A stretch of 64,000 nt of DNA from Bacteroidetes bacterium MED-G13 (GCA_002457735.1 NTKO01000002.1:35433-99432), one strand, 5' to 3'; positions 51,487 through 62,900 are shown, counted from the first letter of the stretch. Numbers and translations: made by a program. The notes: a model not told the origin generated them from the sequence alone.

Positions 51487-51909
51487 TTAAGAATTCTTTT
51501 TAATGTATTCTAAAAAATCTCTTAAAATTATGGTTGCACTTATTTTATCTACAATTTCTTTATTCAATCTAATTTTCTTTTTAGCACCAGCTAATAAAAT
51601 GGCCTTGGTTGCAATTTTTGATGTAAACCTTTCGTCATATCTAACAATTGGAATTTTAGGAAATTTTTTTTCTAACTTTTTTATAAATTCAATGATTTCG
51701 CTTTCAATTTCTGAACTTTCTCCAGACATTCTAGTAGGTTTACCAACTATAAACTTTTCTACATCATTCTCTTTAAAAAATTTGGTAATAAAGTCGAAAA
51801 AATCAATTCTTTTGACAGTTTCAAGTGGGAAAGCAAATATTTTATCATTATCTGTAACAGATAAACCTATTTTTTTTTGACCATAATCAATACCAATATA
51901 TTTTGACAT
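51487..51909 (-). CDS. ruvX: Holliday junction resolvase-like protein RuvX/YqgF
   Basis: YIGIDYGQKKIGLSVTD, IVGKPTRMSG, RYDERFTSKIA. Confidence 0.93.
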   Translation of the reverse strand: MSKYIGIDYGQKKIGLSVTDNDKIFAFPLETVKRIDFFDFITKFFKENDVEKFIVGKPTRMSGESSEIESEIIEFIKKLEKKFPKIPIVRYDERFTSKIATKAILLAGAKKKIRLNKEIVDKISATIILRDFLEYIKKNS

Positions 51910-51983
51910 AATTTTTACTCAATTAAAAATGAAACTGTTTTTTTATATAGTATTCTTATTTTTGAAGTAAAGATATTTAACTA

Positions 51984-52553
51984 ATGCCAAAACTAATAGA
52001 CAAAGAAGTAGAAAAATCATTTAGAATAATTAATGATGGTGGAATAATATTATATCCAACTGATACCACCTGGGGAATTGGCTGTGATGCTACCAAAACA
52101 GTTTCTGTTGAGAAATTATTTAATATAAAAAAAAGATCAATGGAAAAACCTATGTTATCACTAGTAAGTAGTATTGAAATGGTTGAAAACTATGCCGAAA
52201 AACAAAATGATAAAATTATTTCAATAATTAAAAATTTCAAAAAACCAACAACTGTAATTTTTAGCAATGCAAAAAAAATTAGTCCTTTGCTTATTTCAAA
52301 AAATAATGATGCAGGGTTCAGGATCACTAAAAATATATTTTGTAAAAAATTAATTAATTTACTGTGCAAACCAATTGTATCAACTTCAGCAAATATCAGT
52401 AACAAACCATTTCCTCAATCATTTGCCGAAATAGATAATCAAATTTTATTACAAGTTGACTATGTTGTAAATTTGCCAGTGAAAAACTGGAATATTACGC
52501 CTTCATCAATTGTAAAATTTAAAAAAAATGGTGAGATTCTAAATATTCGTTAG
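51984..52553 (+). CDS. tsaC: L-threonylcarbamoyladenylate synthase (Sua5/YrdC)
   Basis: GGIILYPTDTTWGIGCDA, KKRSMEKPMLSL, CKPIVSTSANIS. Confidence 0.93.
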   Translation: MPKLIDKEVEKSFRIINDGGIILYPTDTTWGIGCDATKTVSVEKLFNIKKRSMEKPMLSLVSSIEMVENYAEKQNDKIISIIKNFKKPTTVIFSNAKKISPLLISKNNDAGFRITKNIFCKKLINLLCKPIVSTSANISNKPFPQSFAEIDNQILLQVDYVVNLPVKNWNITPSSIVKFKKNGEILNIR

Positions 52554-52556
52554 ATT

Positions 52557-53978
52557 ATGTTATTAAGTAAGTTAATAGAATTAGATTTTTTCAAAGAACT
52601 CTCAAAGGTTTCAATAGAAAACAACATTGAATGTTATGTTGTTGGTGGTTTTGTTAGGGACTACTTTCTAAAAAGAAAATCAAAGGATATTGACATAGTA
52701 GTTGTCGGGGATGGTATTTTTTTAGCTAATAAGTTTGCAGCAAAGCTGGATAAAAAAATTAAAGTAAATATTTTTAAAAACTTTGGAACTGCTAATCTAA
52801 AATATAAAAATTATGAAATAGAGTTTGTTGGTGCCAGAAAAGAGTCTTATTCCAGAAATTCTAGAAATCCAATAATTAAGCCCGGTAGTTTACATGATGA
52901 TATTAATAGAAGAGACTTTAAAATGAATTCAATAGCGGTATCTTTGAATGCTAATAATTTTGGAGAACTTATTGATTATCATAATGGTTTAACAGATATT
53001 AACAACAAAATTATAAATACACCATTAGATTCAAAATTAACATTTTCTGACGATCCCTTAAGAATTTTTAGATCAGTTCGGTTTGCTTCTCAACTTAAGT
53101 TCAAAATACACGATAATCTCATTGAATCAATGTCAATATTACGTGAAAGAATTAAAATTCTAAACATGGAGAGAATTGTTGATGAATTACACAAAATTTT
53201 AATGTCTGAAAAACCATCAAATGCTTTTATAACACTTGATAAAGTTGGCATACTTGAGCTAATTATACCTGAGCTAACAAATTTAAAGGGGATTGATGAA
53301 GTTGAAGGACAAAAACATAAGGATAATTTTTATCATACCCTTGAAGTTCTTGACAATATTTGCAATAGTACAAAGAATTTGTGGCTTAGATGGGCTGCAC
53401 TATTGCATGATATTGGAAAAGCTCCTACAAAGAAATTTAATAACAAAGTTGGATGGACCTTTCACGGTCATGAATTTGAGGGAAGTAAAATGGTATATAA
53501 ATTGTTTAAAAGATTGAAAATGCCATTAAATGATAAAATGAAATATGTTCAAAAACTTGTTTTAATGAGTTCAAGACCAATTGTGCTTGCAGAGGACTAT
53601 ATTACTGATTCAGCAGTTAGAAGATTAATTTTTGATGCGAATGAAACAGTTGATGATCTTATGACATTATGTGAGGCAGATATCACCACAAAAAATTTCA
53701 ATAGATATAAAAAATATCACGAAAACTTTAAAACCGTTAGAAAAAAAATAGTTGAAGTTGAAGAGCGGGATCACATAAGGAATTTCCAACCTCCTATTTC
53801 AGGAGAAGAAATTATGAGAACATTTAATCTTAAGCCATGTAAAACCATTGGTATTATTAAAGAAAATATCAAAGAGGCTATTTTGGATGGGGTAATTGAA
53901 AATGATTATCAGCAGGCATATAAATTAATGATTAAAGAAGGAAATAAATTAGGTCTCTCCAATGAAAAACAAGTTTAA
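52557..53978 (+). CDS. cca: CCA tRNA nucleotidyltransferase / poly(A) polymerase family with HD domain
   Basis: YVVGGFVRDYFLKRKSKDIDIVV, DDINRRDFKMNSIAV, DDPLRIFRSVRFASQL, LLHDIGKAPT. Confidence 0.92.
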   Translation: MLLSKLIELDFFKELSKVSIENNIECYVVGGFVRDYFLKRKSKDIDIVVVGDGIFLANKFAAKLDKKIKVNIFKNFGTANLKYKNYEIEFVGARKESYSRNSRNPIIKPGSLHDDINRRDFKMNSIAVSLNANNFGELIDYHNGLTDINNKIINTPLDSKLTFSDDPLRIFRSVRFASQLKFKIHDNLIESMSILRERIKILNMERIVDELHKILMSEKPSNAFITLDKVGILELIIPELTNLKGIDEVEGQKHKDNFYHTLEVLDNICNSTKNLWLRWAALLHDIGKAPTKKFNNKVGWTFHGHEFEGSKMVYKLFKRLKMPLNDKMKYVQKLVLMSSRPIVLAEDYITDSAVRRLIFDANETVDDLMTLCEADITTKNFNRYKKYHENFKTVRKKIVEVEERDHIRNFQPPISGEEIMRTFNLKPCKTIGIIKENIKEAILDGVIENDYQQAYKLMIKEGNKLGLSNEKQV

Positions 53979-54990
53979 ATTTTTAACAAGGCTTTCACTG
54001 TTTCTAGTTTACCTAGTTATTCTCGCTGGGGCTACGGTTAGAATGACTGGGTCAGGGATGGGATGTCCAGATTGGCCAAAATGCTTTGGGTATTATATTC
54101 CACCTGTTGAACAGTCACAAGTTTTATTTCAACCAAATTCCAAATACTACAAAGGGGAAATGATTATTTACAATGAAGAAAAATTACTTGTCGCAAAATC
54201 AAATTTCATATCTTCAAATTTCATAAATTTAAATAACTGGGGTACTTACGAAAAACATGATTATATAATTTTTAATCCCGTACACACTTGGATTGAGTAC
54301 ATCAACAGACTGATTGGTGCAATTTCTGGAATTCCGATATTACTTTTTACAATCATTTCAGTAGTTTATTTTAAAAAATATAAACATCTGACATTTATTT
54401 CCATTTTAACTGTTTTGTGTATGGGTTTTCAAGCATGGCTTGGAAAAACAGTAGTTGATTCTAATTTAGCACCCTTCAAAATAACTTTTCATATGTTAAT
54501 GGCGCTTTTAATAATAGCTCTTTTAATTTATTTGGTGAACTCTTCATCAAAATTTACAATCAAAAAAAATAATATTTTTACAAATTTCCTTTTTGTTGCA
54601 GTTATGCTCACGTTAATTCAAATAGTTCTTGGTACACAGGTTAGGCAATTTGTCGACGAACAGGCAAATGTATACTATGATAAATTTCAGTGGTTTAACG
54701 AAATTCCAAAAGTTTATGAATACCACAGAACATTTTCACTTGTAGTAATTGCCGTGAATTTTGGTTTATTTTATCTTAACAAAAAACTTAATCTCGGTAA
54801 CAATTATATTTCCTATGTAATAGTACTTTTATTTATTGAAGCACTAAGTGGAGTAGTTATGTTTTATTTTGATTTTCCTTTTGGATCACAAACCATTCAT
54901 CTATTTATTGCCAGCTTAATATTTGGTTTTCAATTTTATATATTACTACAAAACATAACTTTTAAAAATAAATTGAATTATGACATATAA
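53962..54990 (+). CDS. ctaA: Heme A synthase (COX15/CtaA)
   Basis: VILAGATVRMTGSGMGCPDWPKCFG, EYINRLIGAISG, QAWLGKTVVDSNL, EYHRTFS. Confidence 0.94.
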   Translation: MKNKFKFLTRLSLFLVYLVILAGATVRMTGSGMGCPDWPKCFGYYIPPVEQSQVLFQPNSKYYKGEMIIYNEEKLLVAKSNFISSNFINLNNWGTYEKHDYIIFNPVHTWIEYINRLIGAISGIPILLFTIISVVYFKKYKHLTFISILTVLCMGFQAWLGKTVVDSNLAPFKITFHMLMALLIIALLIYLVNSSSKFTIKKNNIFTNFLFVAVMLTLIQIVLGTQVRQFVDEQANVYYDKFQWFNEIPKVYEYHRTFSLVVIAVNFGLFYLNKKLNLGNNYISYVIVLLFIEALSGVVMFYFDFPFGSQTIHLFIASLIFGFQFYILLQNITFKNKLNYDI

Positions 54991-55438
54991 AATCAGAGTT
55001 ATTCTAGACAATGATAATGATGAAGATGTATTTAAAGATTTTGAAGTTTCAAAAAATATTAACCTTATAAAATTTCATGAGTATATCAAAAAAGAATTCA
55101 ATTTACAGGGAAGTGAAATGGCGTCTTTTTACTCTGTTAATAAAAACTGGGAAACTCTTATTGAATATACATTAGTACCATTTGATGATAATTGTGTACC
55201 CATGGAAAGACTAAGTTTACATGAAATATTAAATAATAATGAATCCAGTATACTATATGTTTATGATTTTATGAATATGTGGACCTTTTTTATCGAGTTA
55301 CTCTATGAGACAAGCAAAAAAGAAAATGAATCTCATATTAGTATTATTTTTTCAAGGGGTAACGTTCCCAAAATTGCACCGAAAAAAAGATTTACAAATG
55401 ATGATGAGAATATTTTATCTAATGATTTTAATATTTAA
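54980..55438 (+). CDS. pRiA4b ORF-3-like (IS1096 TnpR-like domain) protein
   Basis: YKIRVILDNDNDEDVFKDFEVSKNINLIKFHEYIKKEFNLQGSEMASFYSVNKNW..YVYDFMNMWTFFIELL. Confidence 0.75.
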   Translation: MTYKIRVILDNDNDEDVFKDFEVSKNINLIKFHEYIKKEFNLQGSEMASFYSVNKNWETLIEYTLVPFDDNCVPMERLSLHEILNNNESSILYVYDFMNMWTFFIELLYETSKKENESHISIIFSRGNVPKIAPKKRFTNDDENILSNDFNI

Positions 55439-57435
55439 TGAAATTTAATCTAAAATCTGAATTTATTCCTACCGGAGATCAACCAGCAGCAATTAATGAT
55501 TTAGTGGATGGTATTCATAAAAATGTACATCATCAAACTTTATTAGGAGTAACCGGATCGGGTAAGACATTTACAGTTGCAAATGTAATTCAAAAAGTAA
55601 ATAAACCTACTTTGGTTTTAGCACATAATAAAACACTAGCAGCACAACTTTACGCAGAGTTTAAAAATTTTTTTCCTGAAAATTTAGTTGAATATTTTGT
55701 TTCTTACTATGATTATTATCAGCCAGAAGCATACATTCCAACAACTGGAATATATATTGAAAAAGATCTGTCGATAAACGAGGAAATTGAAAAACTAAGA
55801 TTAAGCGCAACCTCTGCTCTTCTTTCTGGAAGAAAAGATATTATCATTGTTGCTTCTGTTTCTTGTATTTATGGAATGGGCAATCCTGAGTCATTCAAAA
55901 GTAGCATTATTGAAATAGAAGAAGATTCTAAAATTTCAAGAACAGATTTATTGAATAAATTGGTTCAGAGTCTATACTCTAGATCTATAACAGATAACTT
56001 TAAACAAGGAAAATTTAGAATCACAGGTGACACGATTGATATATTCCCTGCCCACACAGATCATGCCTATAAAATTCATTTTTTTGGGGATGAAATTGAA
56101 GAAATTGAAAAATTTGATCCTGAAACAAATGAAACTTTGGAAAAGATACCTAGAATCACAATTTACCCTGCAAATATTTTTGTTACAAGTCCAAATATGA
56201 TTCATGATGTAATTAAAATGATTCAAGACGATTTGATTAAGCAATATGATTACTTCAAAGAAATAGGATCTACTTTAGAAGCAAATAGAATAAAAGAGAG
56301 AACTGAATTTGATATGGAAATGATTAAAGAATTGGGGTACTGTTCAGGAATTGAAAATTACTCTAGATATTTTGACGGACGTAAACCAGGAACAAGACCA
56401 TTTTGTCTTTTAGACTACTTTTCTGATGATTATTTAACTATAATCGATGAAAGCCATGTTACCATCCCTCAAGTTAGAGCAATGTATGGAGGAGATAGAA
56501 GTAGAAAAGAAAATTTAGTTGAATATGGTTTCAGACTTCCAGCAGCAATGGACAACAGACCCCTAAAGTTTGATGAATTTGAAAGTTTACAAAATTTTAT
56601 AGTTTATGTAAGCGCTACACCAGCTGATTATGAATTAGAAATGAGTGAAGGTATTATTGTTGAACAAATAATTAGACCAACAGGGCTTTTAGATCCCAAA
56701 ATTATTATCAAATCAACAAAACATCAAATTGATGATTTAATTAATGAAATTCAAGAAAAAGTTTGCTTGAAAGAAAAAGTTTTAGCTACAACTTTGACAA
56801 AGAAAATGGCTGAAGAGCTTAGTAGGTTTTTAAATAATATCGAAATAAGATCTAAATATATCCACTCTGATATAGATACAATTGAGAGAGTAGAAATTAT
56901 GGAAGGATTAAGAAACGATGAGTTTGATGTTTTGATTGGAATCAATTTATTACGTGAAGGTCTTGACTTACCGGAAGTATCATTAGTAGCAATTTTAGAT
57001 GCTGACAAAGAAGGTTTTTTAAGATCCCATAGATCATTAACACAAACAATTGGAAGAGCTGCTAGACACGTAAATGGGATGGCTATCCTGTATGCGGATA
57101 AAATGACAAAAAGCATAAATAAGACTATTGAGGAGACTAATTATAGAAGAAAAAAACAGATTGAATTTAATACTAAAAACAACATTACACCCACCCCTAT
57201 CATAAAGCATGTTAAAAATCCATTAACAGAAAGACTTATCAAAAAACCGGAACTTCTTCCGGATGATGATATTATTGACTTTGTTATTCCTGAAAAACCT
57301 AAAGAATTTGATAAAAAAATAAGCGAATTAAGAAAAGAAATGGAAAGATCAGCAAAAGAATTAAACTTTAAGCTTGCAGCGACCTTTAGAGATCAAATAA
57401 AAAAAATGAAGGAAATTAAATCAACTAGATCTTAG
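55438..57435 (+). CDS. uvrB: Excinuclease ABC subunit B
   Basis: GDQPAAINDLV, LLGVTGSGKTFTVANVI, YFVSYYDYYQPEAYIPTTGIYIEKD, VLIGINLLREGLDLPEVSLVAILDADKEGFLRS. Confidence 0.98.
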   Translation: MKFNLKSEFIPTGDQPAAINDLVDGIHKNVHHQTLLGVTGSGKTFTVANVIQKVNKPTLVLAHNKTLAAQLYAEFKNFFPENLVEYFVSYYDYYQPEAYIPTTGIYIEKDLSINEEIEKLRLSATSALLSGRKDIIIVASVSCIYGMGNPESFKSSIIEIEEDSKISRTDLLNKLVQSLYSRSITDNFKQGKFRITGDTIDIFPAHTDHAYKIHFFGDEIEEIEKFDPETNETLEKIPRITIYPANIFVTSPNMIHDVIKMIQDDLIKQYDYFKEIGSTLEANRIKERTEFDMEMIKELGYCSGIENYSRYFDGRKPGTRPFCLLDYFSDDYLTIIDESHVTIPQVRAMYGGDRSRKENLVEYGFRLPAAMDNRPLKFDEFESLQNFIVYVSATPADYELEMSEGIIVEQIIRPTGLLDPKIIIKSTKHQIDDLINEIQEKVCLKEKVLATTLTKKMAEELSRFLNNIEIRSKYIHSDIDTIERVEIMEGLRNDEFDVLIGINLLREGLDLPEVSLVAILDADKEGFLRSHRSLTQTIGRAARHVNGMAILYADKMTKSINKTIEETNYRRKKQIEFNTKNNITPTPIIKHVKNPLTERLIKKPELLPDDDIIDFVIPEKPKEFDKKISELRKEMERSAKELNFKLAATFRDQIKKMKEIKSTRS

Positions 57436-58620
57436 TACCTCTTGTACTTTATCTGCAGCTTCTTTAAATTCAATTGCACTGTAGAAATTAAGCCCAGATG
57501 TGTCAATGATATCTTTGGCTAAACCAGAATTAGTTCCCTCTAATCTGACGATGATAGGAATAGAAATTTCATCTTTCATCTTGGAATACGCATCAACAAC
57601 TCCATTTGCAACTCTATCACACCTTACAATTCCTCCAAAAATATTTACCAGAATTGCTTTTACTTTAGAATCTCTCAGAATGATTCTGAAAGCTTTTTCT
57701 ACCCTTTCACTATCAGCCGTTCCACCTACATCTAAAAAATTTGCAGGCTCTCCTCCTGCTTGCTTAATTAGATCCATAGTTGCCATCGCAAGACCTGCGC
57801 CATTAACCATGCAACCAACATTTCCATCTAAATCAACATAATTTAGACCTGCTTCTTTTGCTTCAACCTCAATTGGATTTTCTTCTCTAATATCACGCAT
57901 TTCTAAATAATCTTTGTGTCTAAATAAAGCATTATCATCAATGGTAACTTTCGCATCCACAGCAAGAACTTTATCATCACTTGTTTTCAAGACTGGGTTG
58001 ATTTCAAAAAGAGATGCATCTGAATCAATGTATGCACTGTAAAGAGCCTTGATAAAAGAAGTCATTTCTAAATGAGCTTCACCTGAAAGTTTTAAGTTGG
58101 TAGCTACTTCTTTAGCATTTTTATCGGTTAGCCCAATTTTTGGATCAATATCAAGAGCGTGAATCAAATGAGGTGTTTCTTCAGCTACAGTTTCAATATT
58201 CACTCCACCCTCAGTAGAATACATTATCATATTTTGTGCACTCGCCCTATTTAATAATACAGAAACATAAAATTCCTCCATTTCTGATGGACCCGGATAG
58301 TAAACATCTTCTGCAACTAATACTTGATGCACTTTTTTTCCCTGTTTAGAGGTCTGAGGGGTTATCAAATTCATTCCAATAATTTGATTAGAAATATCAG
58401 AAACTTCATCAATGGATTTGGCTAATTTAACTCCACCTCCTTTTCCTCTTCCGCCAGCATGAACTTGAGCTTTTATTACATAAAAATCAGTTCCGGTTTC
58501 TTCATGTAGTTGATTGGCTTTGTTTACAGCTTCTTCAGAGCTAGTAGCTACATACCCACGTTGAACTCTAACTCCAAAACTATTTAAAATTTCTTTGGCC
58601 TGATATTCATGTAAATTCAT
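57421..58620 (-). CDS. sucC: Succinyl-CoA synthetase beta subunit
   Basis: MNLHEYQAKEILNSFGV, KAQVHAGGRGKGGGVKLA, NGAGLAMATMDLI, ILVNIFGGIVRCD. Confidence 0.97.
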   Translation of the reverse strand: MNLHEYQAKEILNSFGVRVQRGYVATSSEEAVNKANQLHEETGTDFYVIKAQVHAGGRGKGGGVKLAKSIDEVSDISNQIIGMNLITPQTSKQGKKVHQVLVAEDVYYPGPSEMEEFYVSVLLNRASAQNMIMYSTEGGVNIETVAEETPHLIHALDIDPKIGLTDKNAKEVATNLKLSGEAHLEMTSFIKALYSAYIDSDASLFEINPVLKTSDDKVLAVDAKVTIDDNALFRHKDYLEMRDIREENPIEVEAKEAGLNYVDLDGNVGCMVNGAGLAMATMDLIKQAGGEPANFLDVGGTADSERVEKAFRIILRDSKVKAILVNIFGGIVRCDRVANGVVDAYSKMKDEISIPIIVRLEGTNSGLAKDIIDTSGLNFYSAIEFKEAADKVQEVLRSS

Positions 58621-58638
58621 AAATCAAAAATTTGGAAA

Positions 58639-58665
58639 CAAATGTAATAAAGAATGATATTTCAA
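58639..58665 (-). promoter_or_regulatory. Putative promoter of sucC: -7 TACATTTG (58639-58646) and -33 TTG (58663-58665)
   Basis: Plus-strand CAAATGTA-N16-CAA upstream of the minus-strand start 58620. Confidence 0.4.
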
Positions 58666-58726
58666 TTAGGATACTTTGGTATTATTTGTGATAAGTTATG
58701 AAGAATTTATTCTTAGTTTTGCAGCT

Positions 58727-59827
58727 ATGAAAAATCTCATTTTTTTCACTATATTTTTTTTAATATTTGGCTGTAAATCCATAAAAACTCCAATTGATTT
58801 TGCAATTAAATCCCCCAAACCCTCAATTTCTATTGTTAAAAAGAATTTAAAAAATCATAAAATTCAAATTAAACTAACAGCTATTGATGAAGAGGAAAAT
58901 ATTAATTATGACTTTAATGTTGACAACGAAAATTACTTTTATCCTGCAAGCACTGTAAAACTTCCCATTGCGCTTCTTGCAATAGAAAAAGTAAATGAAT
59001 CTAAATACATAACATTAGATACTCCATTTAGGATAGAAGACGAAGATGAAAAATCTAGCCTGCGTGATGAAATCCTAAAAATGTTTGTTGTTAGTGATAA
59101 CGAATCCTTTAATAGAATATTTGAATTCCTTGGTCAAGACTACATTAATGGTACGCTAAAATCTTTAGGATTTGAAAACACAAAAATATTTCACAGGTTA
59201 TCTACCAATAATTCCGAAAATTTAAATACAAAAAAGGTTTTCTTTTACCTTGAAAAAGACAGTATTTCTTACCAGAGTCTAAACAGAGAAATTACTCCAA
59301 ATCAATTGAATGGTTTAAAAAAAGGAAAAAAGTTTTATAATGATATGAATGAATTGGTAAAAAAACCGATGGATTTCTCTAAAAAAAATAGACTATCCAT
59401 TGATGATTTACATGAAATGACCACTCAAGTTTTTTTTCCTGAAAATTATATCAACAAAAATTCTTTTCAGCTAAATAACAAACAGAGAGAATTCATTTGG
59501 GAGGCTATGTCTGCATCACCCAGCAAACTTGGATTAAACAGAGAGAACTATCCTGATAACTTTGTTAAGTTTTTTGTTAGAGGTGATGAAAAAAAGAAAG
59601 ATACTATAATTAATTATCCAAAAATATACAATAAAGTGGGTACCGCATATGGTCAGTTGACTGAAACTGCATTTATTGAGTCTGATAATAATCAATTTAT
59701 TCTTACCGCTACTATTTACGTAAATGAAAATGATATTATCAATGATGATATATATGAGTATGAATCTGTTGGTATACCGTTTTTTGCCTCACTGGGCAAA
59801 GAAATCCTATCTCTTCTAAAAAATTAG
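58727..59827 (+). CDS. Serine hydrolase / class A beta-lactamase-fold lipoprotein
   Basis: Lipoprotein signal MKNLIFFTIFFLIFGC from ATG 58727; SxxK in PASTVKLPIALLAI, SDN in VVSDNESFNRIFEFLG, third motif YNKVGTAYG. Confidence 0.8.
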   Translation: MKNLIFFTIFFLIFGCKSIKTPIDFAIKSPKPSISIVKKNLKNHKIQIKLTAIDEEENINYDFNVDNENYFYPASTVKLPIALLAIEKVNESKYITLDTPFRIEDEDEKSSLRDEILKMFVVSDNESFNRIFEFLGQDYINGTLKSLGFENTKIFHRLSTNNSENLNTKKVFFYLEKDSISYQSLNREITPNQLNGLKKGKKFYNDMNELVKKPMDFSKKNRLSIDDLHEMTTQVFFPENYINKNSFQLNNKQREFIWEAMSASPSKLGLNRENYPDNFVKFFVRGDEKKKDTIINYPKIYNKVGTAYGQLTETAFIESDNNQFILTATIYVNENDIINDDIYEYESVGIPFFASLGKEILSLLKN

Positions 59828-59918
59828 GTGTTTCCTTATCAATCAAAACTGTAATGTCTCTCACATTATTTGGGAGAATTACTTTTAAATCATATTTTTA
59901 GCCTTCCAATAAGTTTTT

Positions 59919-62900
59919 ATGTATGCTCGGCTAAGCTTTTACTTATATTTCTTTGTAATTAATTTTACATATTCACAAGAAAATGTCTCTCCCTTAATTA
60001 CTTCACAAGGAAATGAAATTTATTGTCCTCAAACGGAGCAAAATATAGTAAACTTATTTAACATTCAAGATCCCGATGATATAGAGTTAGATGCCTTATA
60101 TGTACAAATTTCTCAGGGTTATATTCCTGGAGAGGATGTATTAATTTTAAATGGAGATCATCCTGGAATTTCAACTTCTTGGAGCGTTAGTGAAGGGAAA
60201 CTTGAAATTGCAGGAAACGGTGGCCCTGCTTTAATAGCAGATATTATAGCTGCTGTTTATGATATTGTATTCTTCTCTTCGAATCCAAACCCTGTTGATA
60301 AATATTTCTCATTTACGATTGGAAATGTGAATTATCTTCCATCAACAGGTCATTATTACATATATTATGAATCTGTTGGGATAACATGGACTCAGGCAAA
60401 AAGTGCCGCTGAAAATTCAACATATTATGGTCTTCAAGGATATTTAGCAACAATTTTATCAGCAGAGGAAAATCAAATTGCAGCAGAACAAATTGGTGGA
60501 GCTGGATGGATTGGAGCTAGTGACCAAGATATTGAGGGAGAATGGAATTGGGTAACAGGGCCCGAAGCTGGAACTAATTTTTGGAACGGAAATTTTACAG
60601 GAAGTGCAGTAGATGGTATGTATACTAATTGGAATGAATTCGAACCAAACCAAGCAGGAGATGAGGATTACGCACATATTACTGATGATTCTATAGGTAT
60701 AATTGGTTCTTGGAACGATTTATCAAATGATGGATCATTTGAAGGTCCTTATCAACCCAAAGGTTATATTGTTGAATATGGTGGTATGCCAGGAGATCCA
60801 GTATTAAATCTTTCATCAAGTACTAATTTACTTTCAGTACCAACGATTGACACTACCCCATTTGACGGATATGATTGTGTTGAAGTTGAACTAATTGCAA
60901 TCTCTGATTATGAAGATGGAAATGTGTATTGGTATGATTTACCAGAGGGTGGTGAACCGATTTTCTACGGAACTAATTTTTATCCTGAAATTTCTGAAAG
61001 TACCTCATATTGGGTTTCTAATTTTAATGTTGGGGAATGTGATAATTATCCACGAATAGAAATCGTTGCGAATATAACCCCTATTTTATCAGAAGTAGTT
61101 ACTCCAAATGTATATGTAAATGAGGAATGCTTTACTGTCGAAGAACTTGTAACTAATGTTCTTATAAATAATCCTTGTGCAAATGTTTCAAACATTACAT
61201 TTACGAGTGGAAATGACTTTAACGATGTAAATGGTATTGGTCACTTTATTGAGCCAAGTGAATCCTTCCCTTTTAGTGAAGGTATAGTTTTATCTACTGG
61301 AAATACATTGTTAGCATCAGGTCCTAACACTGGACTAGGGGATGCTAGTACCGGAGATAATCAGTGGCCTGGAGATAATGATTTAAGTGCATTAATTGGG
61401 GAAGAGACATTTAATGCTTCAACCATTGAATTTGATTTTGTACCTATTTCAAATAACTTGAGTTTCCGATTTATTATGGCATCTGAAGAATATGACCAGG
61501 GATTATATGAATGTGAATATTCTGATGTATTTGCGTTTTTACTAACAGATTCTGAAGGAAATACAACCAATCTTGCGGTAATCCCTGATACTGATATCCC
61601 AATTGCAATTACAAATATTCACCCTGCAAATGATGTATGTGATGCAGTAAATGAGGAGTATTTTCATGGATATACCCCTGTAAATCAACCTGACATTGGT
61701 TATGATGGTAGAACCATTGCGTTTGTTGCTCAAGCCGATGTAACCATTGGTGAAACTTATCACATTAAACTCTCTGTTGCGGATGCATCTGATACACAAT
61801 TAGATTCCGCTGTATTTCTTGAGGCTGGAAGTTTTGATCTCGGATTATATTTGGGTGATGATATTTTAGTTAGCACAGGGGAATCAGCATGCCAAGGAGA
61901 TCCAATAATACTTGACACTCAAATTGATGAAGATAATGAAAACATATCATTTGTGTGGACATATGAAGGTGCAGTGATTAGCGATGAAAATTCACCATCC
62001 CTTTCAATTTTTGAATCAGGAACTTATGAAGTTATTGTAACGCTTTCTGAAGAATGTATTTTATCTGATGAGATTTATGTGGAATTCTATGTTCCAATAG
62101 AATTAGATCCGCTGAATAATCTTGAGTCTTGTGATAATTTTGATTTTGATGGAATGGGAATTTTTGATTTAACGGAGCAGACGCAAAATATCCTTGAACA
62201 GATTAACTCTGAAAATTATTTTATTAATTATTTTGAGAGTGAGGAAAATGCAATTAATAATATTGATCCTATTGAATCACTAGACTTTTATGAAAATATT
62301 ACTGCATTTAACCAACCAATATTTGTTAGCCTATTCGAACCTGAATACCCTGATTGTGCTAGTATAGAAAGTTTCAATTTGATAACTATTGATCCTCCAT
62401 CACTTATTGTTCCTACTCCACTTGAGGAGTGTGATGATGATTACGACGGTATTGTCTCTTTCTTTGATCTATCTCAAAAAACAGAGGAAATTCTAAATGG
62501 ACAAACCGGAATATCTGTCTCCTATTACGAGACTCTAGAAAATGCAGAAAGTGGTGAAAATCCTATTGAAGGTCTATACACTAATATTGAAGTGGATACG
62601 CAAACTCTATATGTAAGGCTTGTTGATGATCTAAATAATTGTATTTCTTCAACTTCATTAGATTTAATTGTTAATCCTTTACCAGAAATTATAACTCCTA
62701 CTCCACTTGAGGAATGTGACGATGATTACGATGGTATTGTTTCCTTCTTTGATCTATCTCAAAAAACCGAGGAAATACTAAATGGACAAACCGGAATATC
62801 TGTCTCCTATTATGAGACTCTAGAAAATGCAGAAAGTAGTGAAAATCCTATTGAAGATCTATACACTAATATTGAAGTAGATACGCAAACACTATATGTA

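Noticed and set aside
54980-55438. Transposon/IS1096 insertion near uvrB
   Set aside because: Only a TnpR-like passenger domain is present; no transposase, terminal repeats or target duplication seen.
57500-57841. 113-aa ORF antisense to sucC
   Set aside because: Same reasoning; the sucC protein is strongly conserved in the opposite frame.
60459-61799. Minus-strand ORFs (72, 69 and 85 aa) at 60459-60677, 61361-61570 and 61542-61799
   Set aside because: They are antisense to the large adhesin ORF that the track missed because it has no stop in the window.
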